Shown piece by piece: positions 32,169-41,444 of a stretch of DNA of 64,000 nucleotides. Every line of letters begins with the position of its first letter. Position 1 is the stretch's first letter. The notes beneath the pieces were generated by a model. It was not told where the DNA came from. It did no database searches and saw nothing but the letters and a program-made list of their open reading frames with translations. The position numbers and the translations under genes are program-made. Source of the DNA: Mycolicibacterium gilvum (lineage in GTDB: Bacteria; Actinomycetota; Actinomycetes; Mycobacteriales; Mycobacteriaceae); the NCBI RefSeq assembly GCF_900454025.1, contig NZ_UGQM01000001.1, positions 620,001 through 684,000 of the forward strand, given 5' to 3'.

Positions 32169-33737
32169 CTAGAAGGGTGGGTCGTTGCCGCGTGGTCCGT
32201 CGGCGCGTTCTGCAGCGTTGCGCCGCCGCTGGGCGGTGATGTAGACGGCGCGGCTGTGGTCGCGGGTCTTCGCGCGGCGGGGCATCATGGCGCCGCGCCA
32301 TTCACGGATCGGGACCTGGGGTGGGTCGCCGGTCCAGAGGGTGGCGGTGGGTTTGCAGAGGGTGGGGAAGAGCAGGCGGCTGCCGGGGTGGGTGATGTAG
32401 GTGTGGCCGGTTGGGCTGGTCCAGGTGATGGTGCCGTCGGGGTGTTGGCGGTCGTGCCAGCCGCCGGGTCCGGTCCAGAACGTTTTCAGCAGGTGGTGAA
32501 AACGGCACAGGCATTTGAGGTTTGACGCGTGGGTGGGTCCGACGGGGTGGGCGACGGTGTGGTCGATGTCGGCCTCGGTGGCCGGTGTGTCGCAGCCGGG
32601 GAAGCGGCAGGTCAGGTCGCGGCAGCGGATGAAGTCGGCCAGCGCGGTGGAGGGGGTGTAGCGGGGTTCGGGTCCGGCCTGGCCGGGGTGGATGATCTCG
32701 CGGATCTTGGCGCCGTCGAGCAGGGCGTCGTCGAGCAGGGCGTCGAACAGTGGGGCGGGCATGAACCCGGACCCGAACAGGTAGCCCGAACGGCCGGGCA
32801 GGAGTGTGGGCTTGGAGCGGCGCGGCTTCGGTGGGGGCGTCGCGGGCTGCGCGTCAACGGCACCGGCATCGGCGTCGGTCGCGTCGCCTCGCGGTTCTTC
32901 ACTCGCGGCGTTCGCGGTGGTTTGGTCGGTGAGGGCGTAGACGGTGAGTTCGCGTGGGGGTCGGGGGTTGGTGGCGGCGTCGCAGTCGGTGTGGCCGCAG
33001 CGGCAGGCCAGGGTGGTGATGCCGTGGAAGAGGGCGGTGAGGGCGTCGTTGCGGCGTTCGTCGAGGGTGCGGGGGTCGTTGTCGCAGACGCTGTAGGCCA
33101 TCGTGGTCAGGGTGCGGTGTCCGGCGGCGGCGTCGCCGGCGAACATGCGCGCCCAGACGGTGGTGTATCCGGGCGCATCGCCGGGGTTGCCGATCTCGAT
33201 CGTGCGGCCCACGTCGTGTTGACGGCTTTGGCGCACGGCGTCGGGGTCGTGGCGTTCGACGATGTGGTCGATGGCGGCTTCGGTTTTCTTGGCCGACTGT
33301 GGTCCCCAGTGCAGGATGTCGGCGGCCAGGTCGGCGTCGACGGCGGCGATGAGTTCGGGGTCGGTGATCAGGTCGGTGCGGGTGATGATGGCCCGGACCA
33401 GCAGTTCACTGAGGAGCCCGGCCAGGAACAAGGCCCCTACTTTGGGGAGGCGGTCGCGCAGGACGACGGCCCGGTAGGTCTGGTGGGTGGCCAGGCCCTG
33501 GGTGATGGTGACTGCGGCGGCGATTTCGGCGGCCACGGCGGCGTCGGGGTCGACCCACCAGTTCAGCCGGTCTTCGGGGGCCAGGTCGACCCGGCGGGTG
33601 AACAGTTCGGCCATCACGGCCAGCTTGCGGGCACAGACCGCGTTCTCCGCGCGCGCGGCGGCGCCCGCGGCGTCGACGAGTTCGGCATCCGAGAGCCCGG
33701 CCAGGGAGGCGGGCTCAGGAACCAAACTATCGAACAT
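32169..33737 (-). CDS. DUF222 / HNH endonuclease protein (13E12 family)
   Basis: A 522-residue member of the 13E12-repeat family known from mycobacterial genomes. The N-terminal half is the helical DUF222 domain (LVDAAGAAARAENAVCARKLAVMAELF, then VRAIITRTDLI). A variable Pro/Ala linker is near 300-325. The C-terminal HNH nuclease motif reads RCRDLTCRFPGCDTPATEADIDHTVAHP with LKCLCRFHH, keeping the Cys pairs and the DH catalytic core. The ATG at 33737 begins MFDSLVPEPASL. These genes are multicopy and mobile-like, often hosts for integration. Here an ISL3 element lies just upstream of its promoter. Confidence 0.88.
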   Translation of the reverse strand: MFDSLVPEPASLAGLSDAELVDAAGAAARAENAVCARKLAVMAELFTRRVDLAPEDRLNWWVDPDAAVAAEIAAAVTITQGLATHQTYRAVVLRDRLPKVGALFLAGLLSELLVRAIITRTDLITDPELIAAVDADLAADILHWGPQSAKKTEAAIDHIVERHDPDAVRQSRQHDVGRTIEIGNPGDAPGYTTVWARMFAGDAAAGHRTLTTMAYSVCDNDPRTLDERRNDALTALFHGITTLACRCGHTDCDAATNPRPPRELTVYALTDQTTANAASEEPRGDATDADAGAVDAQPATPPPKPRRSKPTLLPGRSGYLFGSGFMPAPLFDALLDDALLDGAKIREIIHPGQAGPEPRYTPSTALADFIRCRDLTCRFPGCDTPATEADIDHTVAHPVGPTHASNLKCLCRFHHLLKTFWTGPGGWHDRQHPDGTITWTSPTGHTYITHPGSRLLFPTLCKPTATLWTGDPPQVPIREWRGAMMPRRAKTRDHSRAVYITAQRRRNAAERADGPRGNDPPF

Positions 33738-33852
33738 GTGTGGCGCTCCTAGTGTTCTAGTGGGCGCTTTTCTGCTGTTCAAAGATATTTCATGCTGCGG
33801 CGCAAGGGCTCTGGGCGTGTCGGCGTGGAGATGAAGGACGCGCACGCGGCAG

Positions 33853-35134
33853 GGCTCTAGGTTTCGGGGTTACCACACCAACCTCAACCAGAGGACCGAT
33901 CCGCGTGCGCGTCAGTACTGCATTTAACCGTCTTCTCCAGATCCCTGGAGCATGGGTCGACAAGGTCGTCATCGGCGACCGCGACGTCGAGGTCACCTTG
34001 CGATCCAAGAGCAGGTTGCTGAACTGTCCGTGCGGTCAACGCGTCAGTGCCGGCTATGACCGACGCCAGCGGCGCTGGAGGCATCTCGATCTCGCCAGTC
34101 ACCGGCTGTGGCTGATCTATGACATTCGCCGATTAAGCTGCCCAAACTGCGGAGTACGCACCGAGGAAGTCCCATGGAGTCGCCCCGGGGCGCGCCACAC
34201 CCGCGACTTCGAGGACACCGTGCTGTGGCTAGCGACCCGAACCGACCGCACCTCGGTGGCGACGTTGCTGCGCTGTTCCTGGGAGACGGTCACCGCCATC
34301 ATCAACCGCACCGTCGATGAACTGCTCGATGAACGTCGACTCGGTGAGATCTACCGCATCGGCGTCGACGAGATCTGCTACCGCCACCCGCACAAATACC
34401 TGACCATCATCGGCGACCATGCCACCGGCACCGTCATCGATATCCAACCCGGCCGTGGCGTCGACTCGCTGACCACGTTCTACGACAAGCTCACCGACGA
34501 GCAGCGCGCAGACATCGAAGCAGTCTCCATGGACGGCTCTACCGCATTTCGCTCCGCGACCGAAGACAAACTGCCCGACGCGACGATCTGTTACGACCCT
34601 TTCCACGTCATGCAATGGACCAACCGGGCGCTCGACGAGGTGTTCGCCGCTGCCATGACCACCAACCGAGCCGACTTCAACATGTCCTCAGGCCAATGGC
34701 GCAAAACCCGCACCGCATTGAGGACCGGCGCCGAGCGACTCAACTCCGCCCGCGGTCACCTCGTTGAAACCATCACCGCACAGAACCACGACATTGGCAC
34801 CGCCTGGAGAATGAAAGAGCAACTACGACAACTCTTTCGAATTACACACCCCGCACGAGCACCACGGTATCTCCGACGCTGGATCCGCCGCGCGGCCGAC
34901 AGCGGCATCCGTCCCCTCATTCAACTGGCCCGCCGCCTCGAACTGCACTTCGACGGCATCATCAACACCATCAAACTCGGCATCAGCAACGCCCTCATTG
35001 AAGGCATCAACGCCAAAATCCGCCTCATCAACGCACGCGGCTACGGCCACCACTCCGCCAAAGCCCTGACCTCAATGATCTACCTCTGCCTCGGCGGCCT
35101 GAACCCTCAACTACCCACAAGAACATGAGGAGTC
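33853..35134 (+). mobile_element. ISL3-family insertion sequence
   Basis: About 1.28 kb containing one transposase gene. The left end is taken at GGCTCTAGGTTTCGGGGTTACC (33853). The right end is taken after the transposase stop, at CCCACAAGAACATGAGGAGTC (to about 35134), which is an imperfect inverted match of the left end. I could not find a convincing 8-base target duplication with these limits, so the boundaries are approximate, or the copy is old or rearranged. It sits between the DUF222 gene promoter and a small secreted-protein gene. Confidence 0.65.
33905..35128 (+). CDS. ISL3-family transposase
   Basis: A 407-residue DDE transposase, apparently intact. The N-terminus has a zinc-ribbon-type Cys pattern (LLNCPCGQ and LSCPNCGVRTEEVPW), then a helix-turn-helix. 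Catalytic residues are visible in GVDEICYR (first Asp), VSMDGSTAF (second Asp) and ALIEGINAKIR (Glu). YDPFHVMQW is another family hallmark. The GTG at 33905 is the first start inside the element. Codon usage is somewhat less GC-biased than the flanks. Confidence 0.92.
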   Translation: MRVSTAFNRLLQIPGAWVDKVVIGDRDVEVTLRSKSRLLNCPCGQRVSAGYDRRQRRWRHLDLASHRLWLIYDIRRLSCPNCGVRTEEVPWSRPGARHTRDFEDTVLWLATRTDRTSVATLLRCSWETVTAIINRTVDELLDERRLGEIYRIGVDEICYRHPHKYLTIIGDHATGTVIDIQPGRGVDSLTTFYDKLTDEQRADIEAVSMDGSTAFRSATEDKLPDATICYDPFHVMQWTNRALDEVFAAAMTTNRADFNMSSGQWRKTRTALRTGAERLNSARGHLVETITAQNHDIGTAWRMKEQLRQLFRITHPARAPRYLRRWIRRAADSGIRPLIQLARRLELHFDGIINTIKLGISNALIEGINAKIRLINARGYGHHSAKALTSMIYLCLGGLNPQLPTRT

Positions 35135-35333
35135 GCACATGTGTTCGAGTATAGACGGGCTGACCGACAGGTCGGGGCACTACTTTCTGCCACCGACCGA
35201 TCAAATCCTGCCATTGGAATTATCCGCCTGAACTGCGGGTTTAAGCAGTCAGATCATCAAGATCACCACAGGAAACAGTCGAAACCGCGCGATCCGCTCC
35301 ACGGCTCCGACCCGACACAGGGAAGAGCAGACA

Positions 35334-35633
35334 ATGTCGAAACTCACTATCACCACCGCCGTCGCCGCAGCGTTGACCGCAGGGGTCCTCGGGCTCTCCG
35401 CCCCGGCCCTGGCTGCCCCGACCGGAGGCGACGCCCAGGCCACCATCAGCCAGCTGGAAGCCCAGGGCAACCGGGTCATCGTCCACAAGCTCGCCGACGT
35501 CGACCTCGACGAGGCCACCGTCGTCGGCATCAACCGCGGTGCCCCGATCCGCGGCACGGTCCAGGACTACGCCAACGACCGCACCTACCAGAACACCATC
35601 ACCGGCTACGTCTACTACGTGAACGTCCGTTGA
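35334..35633 (+). CDS. Small secreted protein, 99 residues
   Basis: A short exported protein with a clear signal peptide (residues 1-28, ending ALAAPTGG) and a mature part of about 70 residues without cysteine. It contains ATISQLEAQGNRVIVHKLAD, a charged centre and the C-terminal YVYYVNVR. It is a paralogue of the 99-residue protein at 59321-59620: same length, same signal-peptide plan, and matching xxVIVxK and VYY/VYK-xxYV-like ends. It follows the ISL3 element after 200 bases that hold its promoter and no gene. A strong hairpin lies downstream. Function unknown; related proteins are common in mycobacteria. Confidence 0.75.
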   Translation: MSKLTITTAVAAALTAGVLGLSAPALAAPTGGDAQATISQLEAQGNRVIVHKLADVDLDEATVVGINRGAPIRGTVQDYANDRTYQNTITGYVYYVNVR

Positions 35634-35676
35634 GCGGCGAATGAGGCAGACGTCCGCTGAGCGGCGAACGAGAAAG
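35623..35676. repeat. 27-base tandem duplication over the stop codon
   Basis: ACGTCCGTTGAGCGGCGAAT at 35623 recurs as ACGTCCGCTGAGCGGCGAAC at 35650, period 27 bases. It covers the last two codons and stop of the secreted-protein gene, so the old stop context is copied in the same frame directly before the terminator. It looks like a recent slippage duplication. Confidence 0.7.
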
Positions 35677-35701
35677 GCGCCCCTGCGGGGGCGCCTTTCT
35701 C
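35670..35701. terminator. Bidirectional intrinsic-type hairpin
   Basis: A perfect 14-base stem, GAGAAAGGCGCCCC (35670-35683) with its complement (35688-35701), closes a four-base TGCG loop. It lies between the convergent ends of the small secreted-protein gene and xthA and overlaps the xthA stop. The AAAG/CTTT ends give a T-rich tail on either strand, so it can terminate both transcripts. Confidence 0.8.
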
Positions 35702-36518
35702 ATGTCCGCAGATCGACGACGACCGGTGCGTGGTCGCTGGGGGAGCCCACCCGGTTCTTGCCGGTCTTGCGCTCGTCGCGAGCGATCTCGGCATGGGTCA
35801 CGAGCTCGGCCAGTGTGGGCGAGCCCAGGATGAAATCGATCCGCATGCCACGGTTCTTCGGGAACCGCAGCTGCGTGTAGTCCCAGTACGTGAAGGTTCC
35901 CGGTCCCGGCGTGAAAGGCCGTACCACGTCGGTGAACCCGGCGTCGACGATCGCGTTGAAGGCGGCGCGCTCGGGAGCGGTGACGTGGGTGCTCTCCGAG
36001 AACAGTGAGATGTCCCAGACGTCGTCGTCGACCGGGGCGATGTTCCAGTCCCCGACCAAGGCCACAGGCGTCGACGGGTCGTCGGTCAACCAGCCCTGCG
36101 CGGTGTTACGAAGTGCGGCAAGCCATTTCAGCTTGTAGGTGTAGTGGGGTGAATCGATGGAGCGCCCGTTCGGGACGTAGAGGCTCCACACCCGGACACC
36201 GCCGCAGGTCGCTCCGAGGGCCCGCGCCTCGGCGGCCGCCTCCGCCTCGGGCTTGTCGCTCCATGTCGGCTGACCTTCGAACCCGACCTCCACGGCGTCG
36301 ATGCCGACCCTGGACGCGATCGCGACACCGTTCCACTGGCTGAAGCCGCAGTGCACGACGTCGTAACCCAGCGCTGCGAATGGCATGGTGGGGAACTGCT
36401 CGTCGGAGCATTTCGTCTCCTGCATCGCCAGCACATCCACGTCGGCGCGCTCAAGCCAGTCGGTGACGCGGTCGACCCGGGCGCGAATCGAGTTGACGTT
36501 CCAGGTAGCCAGACGCAT
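35700..36518 (-). CDS. xthA: Exodeoxyribonuclease III
   Basis: AP endonuclease/3'-exonuclease of base-excision repair, 272 residues. Typical motifs: ATWNVNSIRAR at the N-terminus, the metal-binding Glu in AMQETKCSDEQ, YVPNGR, the catalytic GDWNIAP, and the C-terminal GSPSDHAPVVVDL with the Asp-His pair. It is third in a short minus-strand run def - GNAT - xthA, with spacers of 3-5 bases, as in M. tuberculosis Rv0429c-Rv0427c. Confidence 0.95.
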   Translation of the reverse strand: MRLATWNVNSIRARVDRVTDWLERADVDVLAMQETKCSDEQFPTMPFAALGYDVVHCGFSQWNGVAIASRVGIDAVEVGFEGQPTWSDKPEAEAAAEARALGATCGGVRVWSLYVPNGRSIDSPHYTYKLKWLAALRNTAQGWLTDDPSTPVALVGDWNIAPVDDDVWDISLFSESTHVTAPERAAFNAIVDAGFTDVVRPFTPGPGTFTYWDYTQLRFPKNRGMRIDFILGSPTLAELVTHAEIARDERKTGKNRVGSPSDHAPVVVDLRT

Positions 36519-36523
36519 GGGCT

Positions 36524-37411
36524 CTACAGTAGGTCCTGCGCCCGCACGTAGCGCGAGCGGTGATGCACGACGAACCCCATCGACTCGTAAAGCGTACGGG
36601 CCGCGGTGTTCTCAGTGACCACCTGCACATAGGCGCGGGTCGCGCCACGCTCGTGCGCCCACGTCAGCATGCCCTCGCACAGCGTTCGTGCCAGACCCCT
36701 CCGCCTGGCGCTCTCGTCGACGCGCACGGCTGACAGGCCCGCCCAGCGGGTGCCGTCCGGCGCCTCGGTGACTGCGACGCGTCCCACGGCAGCGCCGTCG
36801 AGTTCGCCGAATCCGACCTCCCCGTCGATCACTGCCGTCAACACGTCCACCGGTACGTCGCGCTGATACACGCGCAGCCACGAGTCATCCGGGGTGGGGG
36901 ACACCGGCACGGTCCGGGAGGGCGCGACATCCGTTGCCATGACCACGTTTTCGGCGTCGGTGGGAACGCCCTGGGGTATCCGGAACAGGCGGTCGGGGGC
37001 GGAGATCAGTGCCGGCAGGTCCCGCCGGGCGTACCAGTCGATGGCCTCTGTGATCTCAGCGAACGATGAATACTGCAGCGGCACTGCGGAATTGGCCCTT
37101 CGGGTGGCTCCGCGGCCGGACCGCAGCAACCAGCCGTGGTGCCACTCGTGGTCGACTCCCGGCCATCCCAGTGCGGCAGCGTGCTCCAGGTTGCGGATCT
37201 CGCCGGTACGCACCGGCATCTCGGGTACGACCCGCACGGCCAGCACGTCCCCGCGGTCCACGTCGACGACGTCGCCGTGGCGGGTGCGGATCCGCACCAC
37301 GGCACCGGCGTCGACGATATGGCCGACGACGTCGGTCATCGGCCGCTCGGCATCCGTCGGCAGTCGGTAGCGCAGGCTGACCCGAGACCCGATCTCAGGT
37401 AGCTCGATCAC
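36524..37411 (-). CDS. GNAT acetyltransferase with N-terminal SH3-like domain
   Basis: A 295-residue protein, homologue of Rv0428c. The first 75 residues form a small beta domain (GSRVSLRYRLP, VVRIRTRHGDVVDVDRGDVLAVRVVPE). A middle domain contains RNLEHAAALGWPG. The C-terminal GNAT fold has the acetyl-CoA loop in RVDESARRRGLARTLCEGML and TRAYVQVVTENTAARTLYESMGF near the end. The acceptor substrate is unknown. It lies between def and xthA with almost no spacing, so it may share their role in protein or DNA quality control, but that is only context. Confidence 0.88.
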   Translation of the reverse strand: MIELPEIGSRVSLRYRLPTDAERPMTDVVGHIVDAGAVVRIRTRHGDVVDVDRGDVLAVRVVPEMPVRTGEIRNLEHAAALGWPGVDHEWHHGWLLRSGRGATRRANSAVPLQYSSFAEITEAIDWYARRDLPALISAPDRLFRIPQGVPTDAENVVMATDVAPSRTVPVSPTPDDSWLRVYQRDVPVDVLTAVIDGEVGFGELDGAAVGRVAVTEAPDGTRWAGLSAVRVDESARRRGLARTLCEGMLTWAHERGATRAYVQVVTENTAARTLYESMGFVVHHRSRYVRAQDLL

Positions 37412-37414
37412 GGG

Positions 37415-38008
37415 TCAGTGACCGAACGGATCGGGATCCTCGCCGGGCATCCACGTCAGCCCCGGAACGCCCCAGCCGTGCGACTTGACGGCCCTCTTCG
37501 CGGCCCGCGCGTTGCGGCCGATCAGAGAGTCCAGGTACAGGAAGCCGTCGAGATGACCGGTCTCGTGCTGCAGCATCCGCGCGAACAGGTCGGTGCCCTC
37601 GATGGTGATCGGGGTGCCGTCGGCGTCGAGGCCGGTGACGCGCGCCCAGTCGGCACGGCCGGTCGGGAACGACTCGCCGGGCACCGACAGGCAGCCCTCG
37701 TCATCGTCCTCGGGGTCGGGCATGGTCTCGGGAACCTCGGAGGTCTCCAGCACCGGATTGACGACGACGCCGCGACGCCGGACCGTCTTCTTGCGCGCAT
37801 CGGCACAGTCGTAGACGAAGACCCGCTTGTTGACCCCGATCTGGTTGGCCGCCAATCCGACTCCGTGGGCGGCGTCCATCGTGTCGTAGAGATCGGTGAT
37901 CAGATCGGCCAGGTCGGCGGGCAGCGAACCGTCCGGCCCGACGGGAATCGGTTCGGTCGCGGTGTGCAGGACGGGATCTCCGACGATGCAGATCGGTCTG
38001 ACGGCCAT
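37415..38008 (-). CDS. def: Peptide deformylase
   Basis: Removes the formyl group from nascent N-terminal methionine. All three PDF motifs are present in the 197-residue protein: [10 protein letters not shown] (motif I), EGCLSVPGE (motif II with the metal Cys) and QHETGHLDG (motif III, HExxH-type). The C-terminal extension ([23 protein letters not shown]) is typical of mycobacterial enzymes. First gene of the def-GNAT-xthA run; a 149-base gap separates it from the divergent DUF3263 gene. Confidence 0.96.
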   Translation of the reverse strand: MAVRPICIVGDPVLHTATEPIPVGPDGSLPADLADLITDLYDTMDAAHGVGLAANQIGVNKRVFVYDCADARKKTVRRRGVVVNPVLETSEVPETMPDPEDDDEGCLSVPGESFPTGRADWARVTGLDADGTPITIEGTDLFARMLQHETGHLDGFLYLDSLIGRNARAAKRAVKSHGWGVPGLTWMPGEDPDPFGH

Positions 38009-38157
38009 GCCGAAAGCTTAGGGGGCGGGCTCGGCGCGGTTGTTTTGACCGCCGACTCGCGGCGATTGTTGGCTGTGCGCGTGACACAACCGTGATTGAA
38101 TACTCGCCGAAACCACATGTATGTCATTTCGATCTCCGGAAGGGTCCAAGAAGCGAT

Positions 38158-38466
38158 ATGGACGGCGCCATCGCGCGGGCTGAGCGTTCTGGGGACGACA
38201 GCGAGCCCACCGACGGTCTGACCCGTCGCGAGCACGACATCTTGGCCTTCGAGCGGCAGTGGTGGAAATACGCCGGCTCCAAGGAAGACGCCATCAAGGA
38301 ACTGTTCTCCATGTCGGCGACGCGCTACTACCAGGTGCTCAACGCGCTGGTGGACCGGCCGGAGGCGCTGGCCGCCGATCCGATGCTGGTGAAGCGGTTG
38401 CGCAGGCTGCGGGCCAGCCGGCAGAAGGCCCGGGCCGCACGCCGACTCGGATTCGACGTCACTTAG
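38158..38466 (+). CDS. DUF3263 protein (Rv0430-like)
   Basis: A 102-residue basic protein conserved in mycobacteria. It contains LTRREHDILAFERQWWKYAGSKE, IKELFSMSATRYYQVLNALVDRPEALA and a very basic C-terminus (KRLRRLRASRQKARAARRLGF). The middle resembles a helix-turn-helix, so DNA binding is plausible. The ATG at 38158 reproduces the M. tuberculosis length; an upstream ATG at 38092 is poorly conserved in character. The next gene, for a LytR_C protein, starts 41 bases later. Confidence 0.88.
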   Translation: MDGAIARAERSGDDSEPTDGLTRREHDILAFERQWWKYAGSKEDAIKELFSMSATRYYQVLNALVDRPEALAADPMLVKRLRRLRASRQKARAARRLGFDVT

Positions 38467-38507
38467 GTCACCGGGCAGCACGCCGGCCCGCGATACAGTA
38501 GGCGCCG

Positions 38508-38963
38508 ATGAACCAGCGAGAATCCTCGGGACTACCCCTACGTGCCATCGTCATGGTGTTGCTGTTCCTCGGCGTGGTCTTCCTGCTCGTGGGTTTCCAG
38601 GCGCTGAGCGGATCCGACGACGACCAGTCGTCCACGGCCTCCACCACCGTGGTCACCACGACCACGACCACGTCGGCCGCGCCCGAACCGGCCAGGCCGG
38701 AAGTGCGCGTCTTCAACATCTCCGAGACCCCCGGTGCCGGCGAATCCACCGCCACCCGCCTGCGCGACGACGAGTGGAACGTCACCGAGGTCGGCAACCT
38801 GACGGTGCCCGACGTCACGGTCACGACCGTGTACTTCGGTGAGACCGAGGGCGAACAGGAGGCGGCCGAAGAGGTGGGCCGGCTCCTGGAGGCGCCCGTC
38901 GCACCGCGAGTGCCCGCGCTCATAGAGCAGCCACCGGGCGTAGTGGTACTCGTCACCGGCTAG
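38508..38963 (+). CDS. LytR C-terminal-domain membrane protein (Rv0431-like)
   Basis: A 151-residue protein with one N-terminal helix (about residues 10-32, [20 protein letters not shown]), a Thr/Ser-rich spacer ([18 protein letters not shown]), then a LytR_C domain with [21 protein letters not shown] and [21 protein letters not shown]. In M. tuberculosis this is the so-called tuberculin-related peptide; LytR_C domains are thought to bind cell-envelope polymers. It probably faces the envelope. sodC follows 10 bases downstream. Confidence 0.87.
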   Translation: MNQRESSGLPLRAIVMVLLFLGVVFLLVGFQALSGSDDDQSSTASTTVVTTTTTTSAAPEPARPEVRVFNISETPGAGESTATRLRDDEWNVTEVGNLTVPDVTVTTVYFGETEGEQEAAEEVGRLLEAPVAPRVPALIEQPPGVVVLVTG

Positions 38964-38973
38964 GCTCTTGCAC

Positions 38974-39684
38974 ATGCTGAGGTCCGTCGCTGCCGCCACG
39001 TTGTTCGCAGTGCCCGCACTCGCGCTGAGTGCGTGCTCCCCTCCCGGTGAAGTGCCGTCGGATTCGCCCGGCACCACACCGTCGGTGTGGACCGGATCCC
39101 CGTCGCCGTCCGCGGAAGCGGGCGAGCACGGAGCCGGACACGGCGGCGGATCGGGCCAGGCCTCCGGGGAGACCCTGACCGCCGAGCTCAATCTCGCCGA
39201 CGGCACCACGGTCGCCAACGCCGAGATCGTGTTCTCCGACGGATACGCGACCGTCACGGTCGAAACCACCGGCGAGGGCGATCTGACGCCGGGATTCCAC
39301 GGCATGCACATCCACCAGGTGGGCAAGTGCGAGCCCAACTCCGTGGCGCCCACGGGCGGTGCGCCCGGTAACTTCAATTCCGCCGGCGGCCACCTTCAGG
39401 TCGGGGGCAACACCGGCCATCCGGCCAGCGGCGATCTGACGTCGCTGCAGGTGCGCGAGGACGGTTCGGCCAAGGTGGTGACGACGACCGACGCGTTCAC
39501 CGCCGAGGATCTCACCGGCGACGCCGGCACCGCGATCATCATCCACGAGAAGGCCGACAACTTCGCCAACATCCCGCCGGAGCGCTACCAGCAGGTCGAC
39601 GGTGCACCGCCACCGGATCAGACCACCCTGGCGACCGGCGACGCCGGAGCGCGGGTGGCCTGCGGTGTCATCAGCGGTTCCTGA
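38974..39684 (+). CDS. sodC: Cu/Zn superoxide dismutase lipoprotein
   Basis: Exported superoxide dismutase of 236 residues that protects the envelope from oxidative bursts. The signal peptide ends in the lipobox LSAC near residue 21. A Ser/Gly/His-rich spacer follows, then the beta-barrel with copper ligands in [15 protein letters not shown], the NSAGGHLQ His, and IIIHEKADN. The region normally holding the zinc ligands is Gly/Asn/Pro-rich ([12 protein letters not shown]); mycobacterial SodC is known for a reduced zinc site. The ATG at 38974 is preferred to a TTG six bases earlier. The ligase gene overlaps its last 20 bases. Confidence 0.93.
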   Translation: MLRSVAAATLFAVPALALSACSPPGEVPSDSPGTTPSVWTGSPSPSAEAGEHGAGHGGGSGQASGETLTAELNLADGTTVANAEIVFSDGYATVTVETTGEGDLTPGFHGMHIHQVGKCEPNSVAPTGGAPGNFNSAGGHLQVGGNTGHPASGDLTSLQVREDGSAKVVTTTDAFTAEDLTGDAGTAIIIHEKADNFANIPPERYQQVDGAPPPDQTTLATGDAGARVACGVISGS

Positions 39685-40807
39685 CCAAAGACCGGACAGC
39701 CGTATCGATTTCAACGGATCGGTACGACCGACACTGGGCGTCGAGTGGGAGTTCGCACTCGTCGACGCCCAGACGCGGGACCTGAGCAACGAGGCTGCGT
39801 CGGTGATCGCCGAGATCGGTGAGAACCCGCGGGTGCACAAGGAACTACTGCGCAACACCGTCGAGGTCGTGACGGGCATCTGTGACAACTCCGGCCAGGC
39901 GATGGACGACCTCGCGTCCACGCTGCGCCCGGTCCGCGAGATCGTGCGGGAACGCGGCATGGAGTTGTTCTGCGCCGGCACCCACCCGTTCGCGGACTGG
40001 TCGGCGCAGAAGCTCACCGACGCACCGCGATACGCCGAGCTGATCAAGCGGACCCAGTGGTGGGGCAGGCAGATGACGATCTGGGGTGTCCACGTGCACG
40101 TCGGGGTGTCCTCGGCGCACAAGGTCATGCCGATCATCACCTCGCTGCTCCACCAATACCCGCACCTGCTGGCACTGTCGGCGTCGTCGCCCTTCTGGGA
40201 CGGCGAGGACACCGGCTACGCCAGCAACCGGGCGATGATGTTCCAGCAGTTGCCGACCGCGGGCCTGCCGTTCCACTTCCAGGAATGGCGGGAATGGGAG
40301 CGTTTCGTCAGCGACCAGAAGAAGACCGGGATCATCGACCACATGAACGAGATCCGCTGGGACATCAGGCCGTCCCCGCATCTCGGCACGATCGAGGTCC
40401 GCATCTTCGACGGGGTGTCCAACCTGCACGAGCTCTCGGCTCTGGTCGCGCTGACGCACTGCCTGATCGTCGACCTGGACCGCCGGATCGAGGCCGGTGA
40501 GTCGCTGCCGGTGATGCCGCCGTGGCATGTGCAGGAGAACAAGTGGCGCGCAGCGCGTTACGGTCTCGACGCGATCATCATCCTCGACGCGGACAGCAAC
40601 GAGCGGCTGGTGACCGAGGACCTCGACGATCTCCTGGAGCGCCTGCAGCCGGTGGCCAGGAAGCTCGACTGCGTCGACGAGCTCGCGAGGGTGCCCGACA
40701 TCTACCACAACGGCGCCTCCTACCAACGGCAGCGGCGCGTCGCCGAGGAACACGACGGCGATCTGCGGGCGGTGGTCGACGCCCTGGTCTCGGAGTTGGT
40801 GCTCTGA
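39665..40807 (+). CDS. Carboxylate-amine ligase, YbdK/GCS2 type
   Basis: ATP-dependent ligase of the glutamate-cysteine ligase type 2 family, about 380 residues, the Rv0433 homologue. [12 protein letters not shown] holds the metal-binding Glu residues, [16 protein letters not shown] the second site, and [11 protein letters not shown] and [14 protein letters not shown] complete the GCS2 pattern. I start it at the GTG at 39665 inside the end of sodC, since the conserved part begins about 19 codons later; the exact start is uncertain. Mycobacteria use mycothiol, so a glutathione role is unlikely; the real amine acceptor is unknown. Confidence 0.88.
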   Translation: MSSAVPDQRPDSRIDFNGSVRPTLGVEWEFALVDAQTRDLSNEAASVIAEIGENPRVHKELLRNTVEVVTGICDNSGQAMDDLASTLRPVREIVRERGMELFCAGTHPFADWSAQKLTDAPRYAELIKRTQWWGRQMTIWGVHVHVGVSSAHKVMPIITSLLHQYPHLLALSASSPFWDGEDTGYASNRAMMFQQLPTAGLPFHFQEWREWERFVSDQKKTGIIDHMNEIRWDIRPSPHLGTIEVRIFDGVSNLHELSALVALTHCLIVDLDRRIEAGESLPVMPPWHVQENKWRAARYGLDAIIILDADSNERLVTEDLDDLLERLQPVARKLDCVDELARVPDIYHNGASYQRQRRVAEEHDGDLRAVVDALVSELVL

Positions 40808-40811
40808 GCTG

Positions 40812-41444
40812 ATGCCGACGCTGCCGATGTTCCCGCTCGAAGTGGCGATGCTGCCCGGAGAAGAGCTGCCGCTGCGCATCTTCGAGCCCAGGTACTCGGC
40901 ACTGGTTCAGGCATGTCTGGCCGCCGTGGATCCGGTGTTCGGTGTGGTGCTGATCGCGGCGGGCCGCGAGGTCGGCGGCGGTGACGCGCGCAGCGATGTC
41001 GGTGCGCTCGCACGCATCACCGAGCACTCCGACATGGGTGCGGGCCGTTACCGGCTCAAATGTGCGATGGCCGAACGGATCCGGGTGCTGGAGTGGCTGC
41101 CCGACGATCCCTATCCCCGTGCGGTGATGCAGGAGTGGCCCGACGAGCCGGGCGGCCCCGTCGACTTCGCCGCGATCCGCGACATCGAGGACCGGATGGT
41201 CGGCCTGTTCGAGCGGATCGCGACCGCGCGCGGAGCCCAGGTGAACGCCCGCGACATCGTGCACGGCGCGGACGACTCGGGTGACCCGGCACAGTGGTTG
41301 TACGCGTTGACCGCTCGCCTCCCGATGGGTCAGGCCGACCGGTACGCGATCCTGGCGGCTCCGTCGGTCGCCGATCGGGTGGCCGCGCTGTCCGAGGCGG
41401 TCGACACCGTCATCGCGATGGTGGAGTTCCAGCTCTCGGAGTGA
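40812..41444 (+). CDS. Lon N-terminal-domain protein (Rv0434-like)
   Basis: A 210-residue stand-alone LON substrate-binding domain. The opening LPMFPLEVAMLPGEELPLRIFEPRY is diagnostic, followed by GVVLIAAGREVGG and YRLKCAMAERIRVLEW. There is no ATPase or protease domain, as in many bacterial stand-alone LON-domain proteins. It starts four bases after the ligase stop and is the last backbone gene before the inserted Mrp/Esp region. Confidence 0.9.
   Translation: MPTLPMFPLEVAMLPGEELPLRIFEPRYSALVQACLAAVDPVFGVVLIAAGREVGGGDARSDVGALARITEHSDMGAGRYRLKCAMAERIRVLEWLPDDPYPRAVMQEWPDEPGGPVDFAAIRDIEDRMVGLFERIATARGAQVNARDIVHGADDSGDPAQWLYALTARLPMGQADRYAILAAPSVADRVAALSEAVDTVIAMVEFQLSE

Noticed and set aside
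33845..35142. 8-base target-site duplication for the ISL3 element
   Set aside because: The bases flanking the best ends (CGCGGCAG and GCACATGT) do not match; no duplication is claimed.
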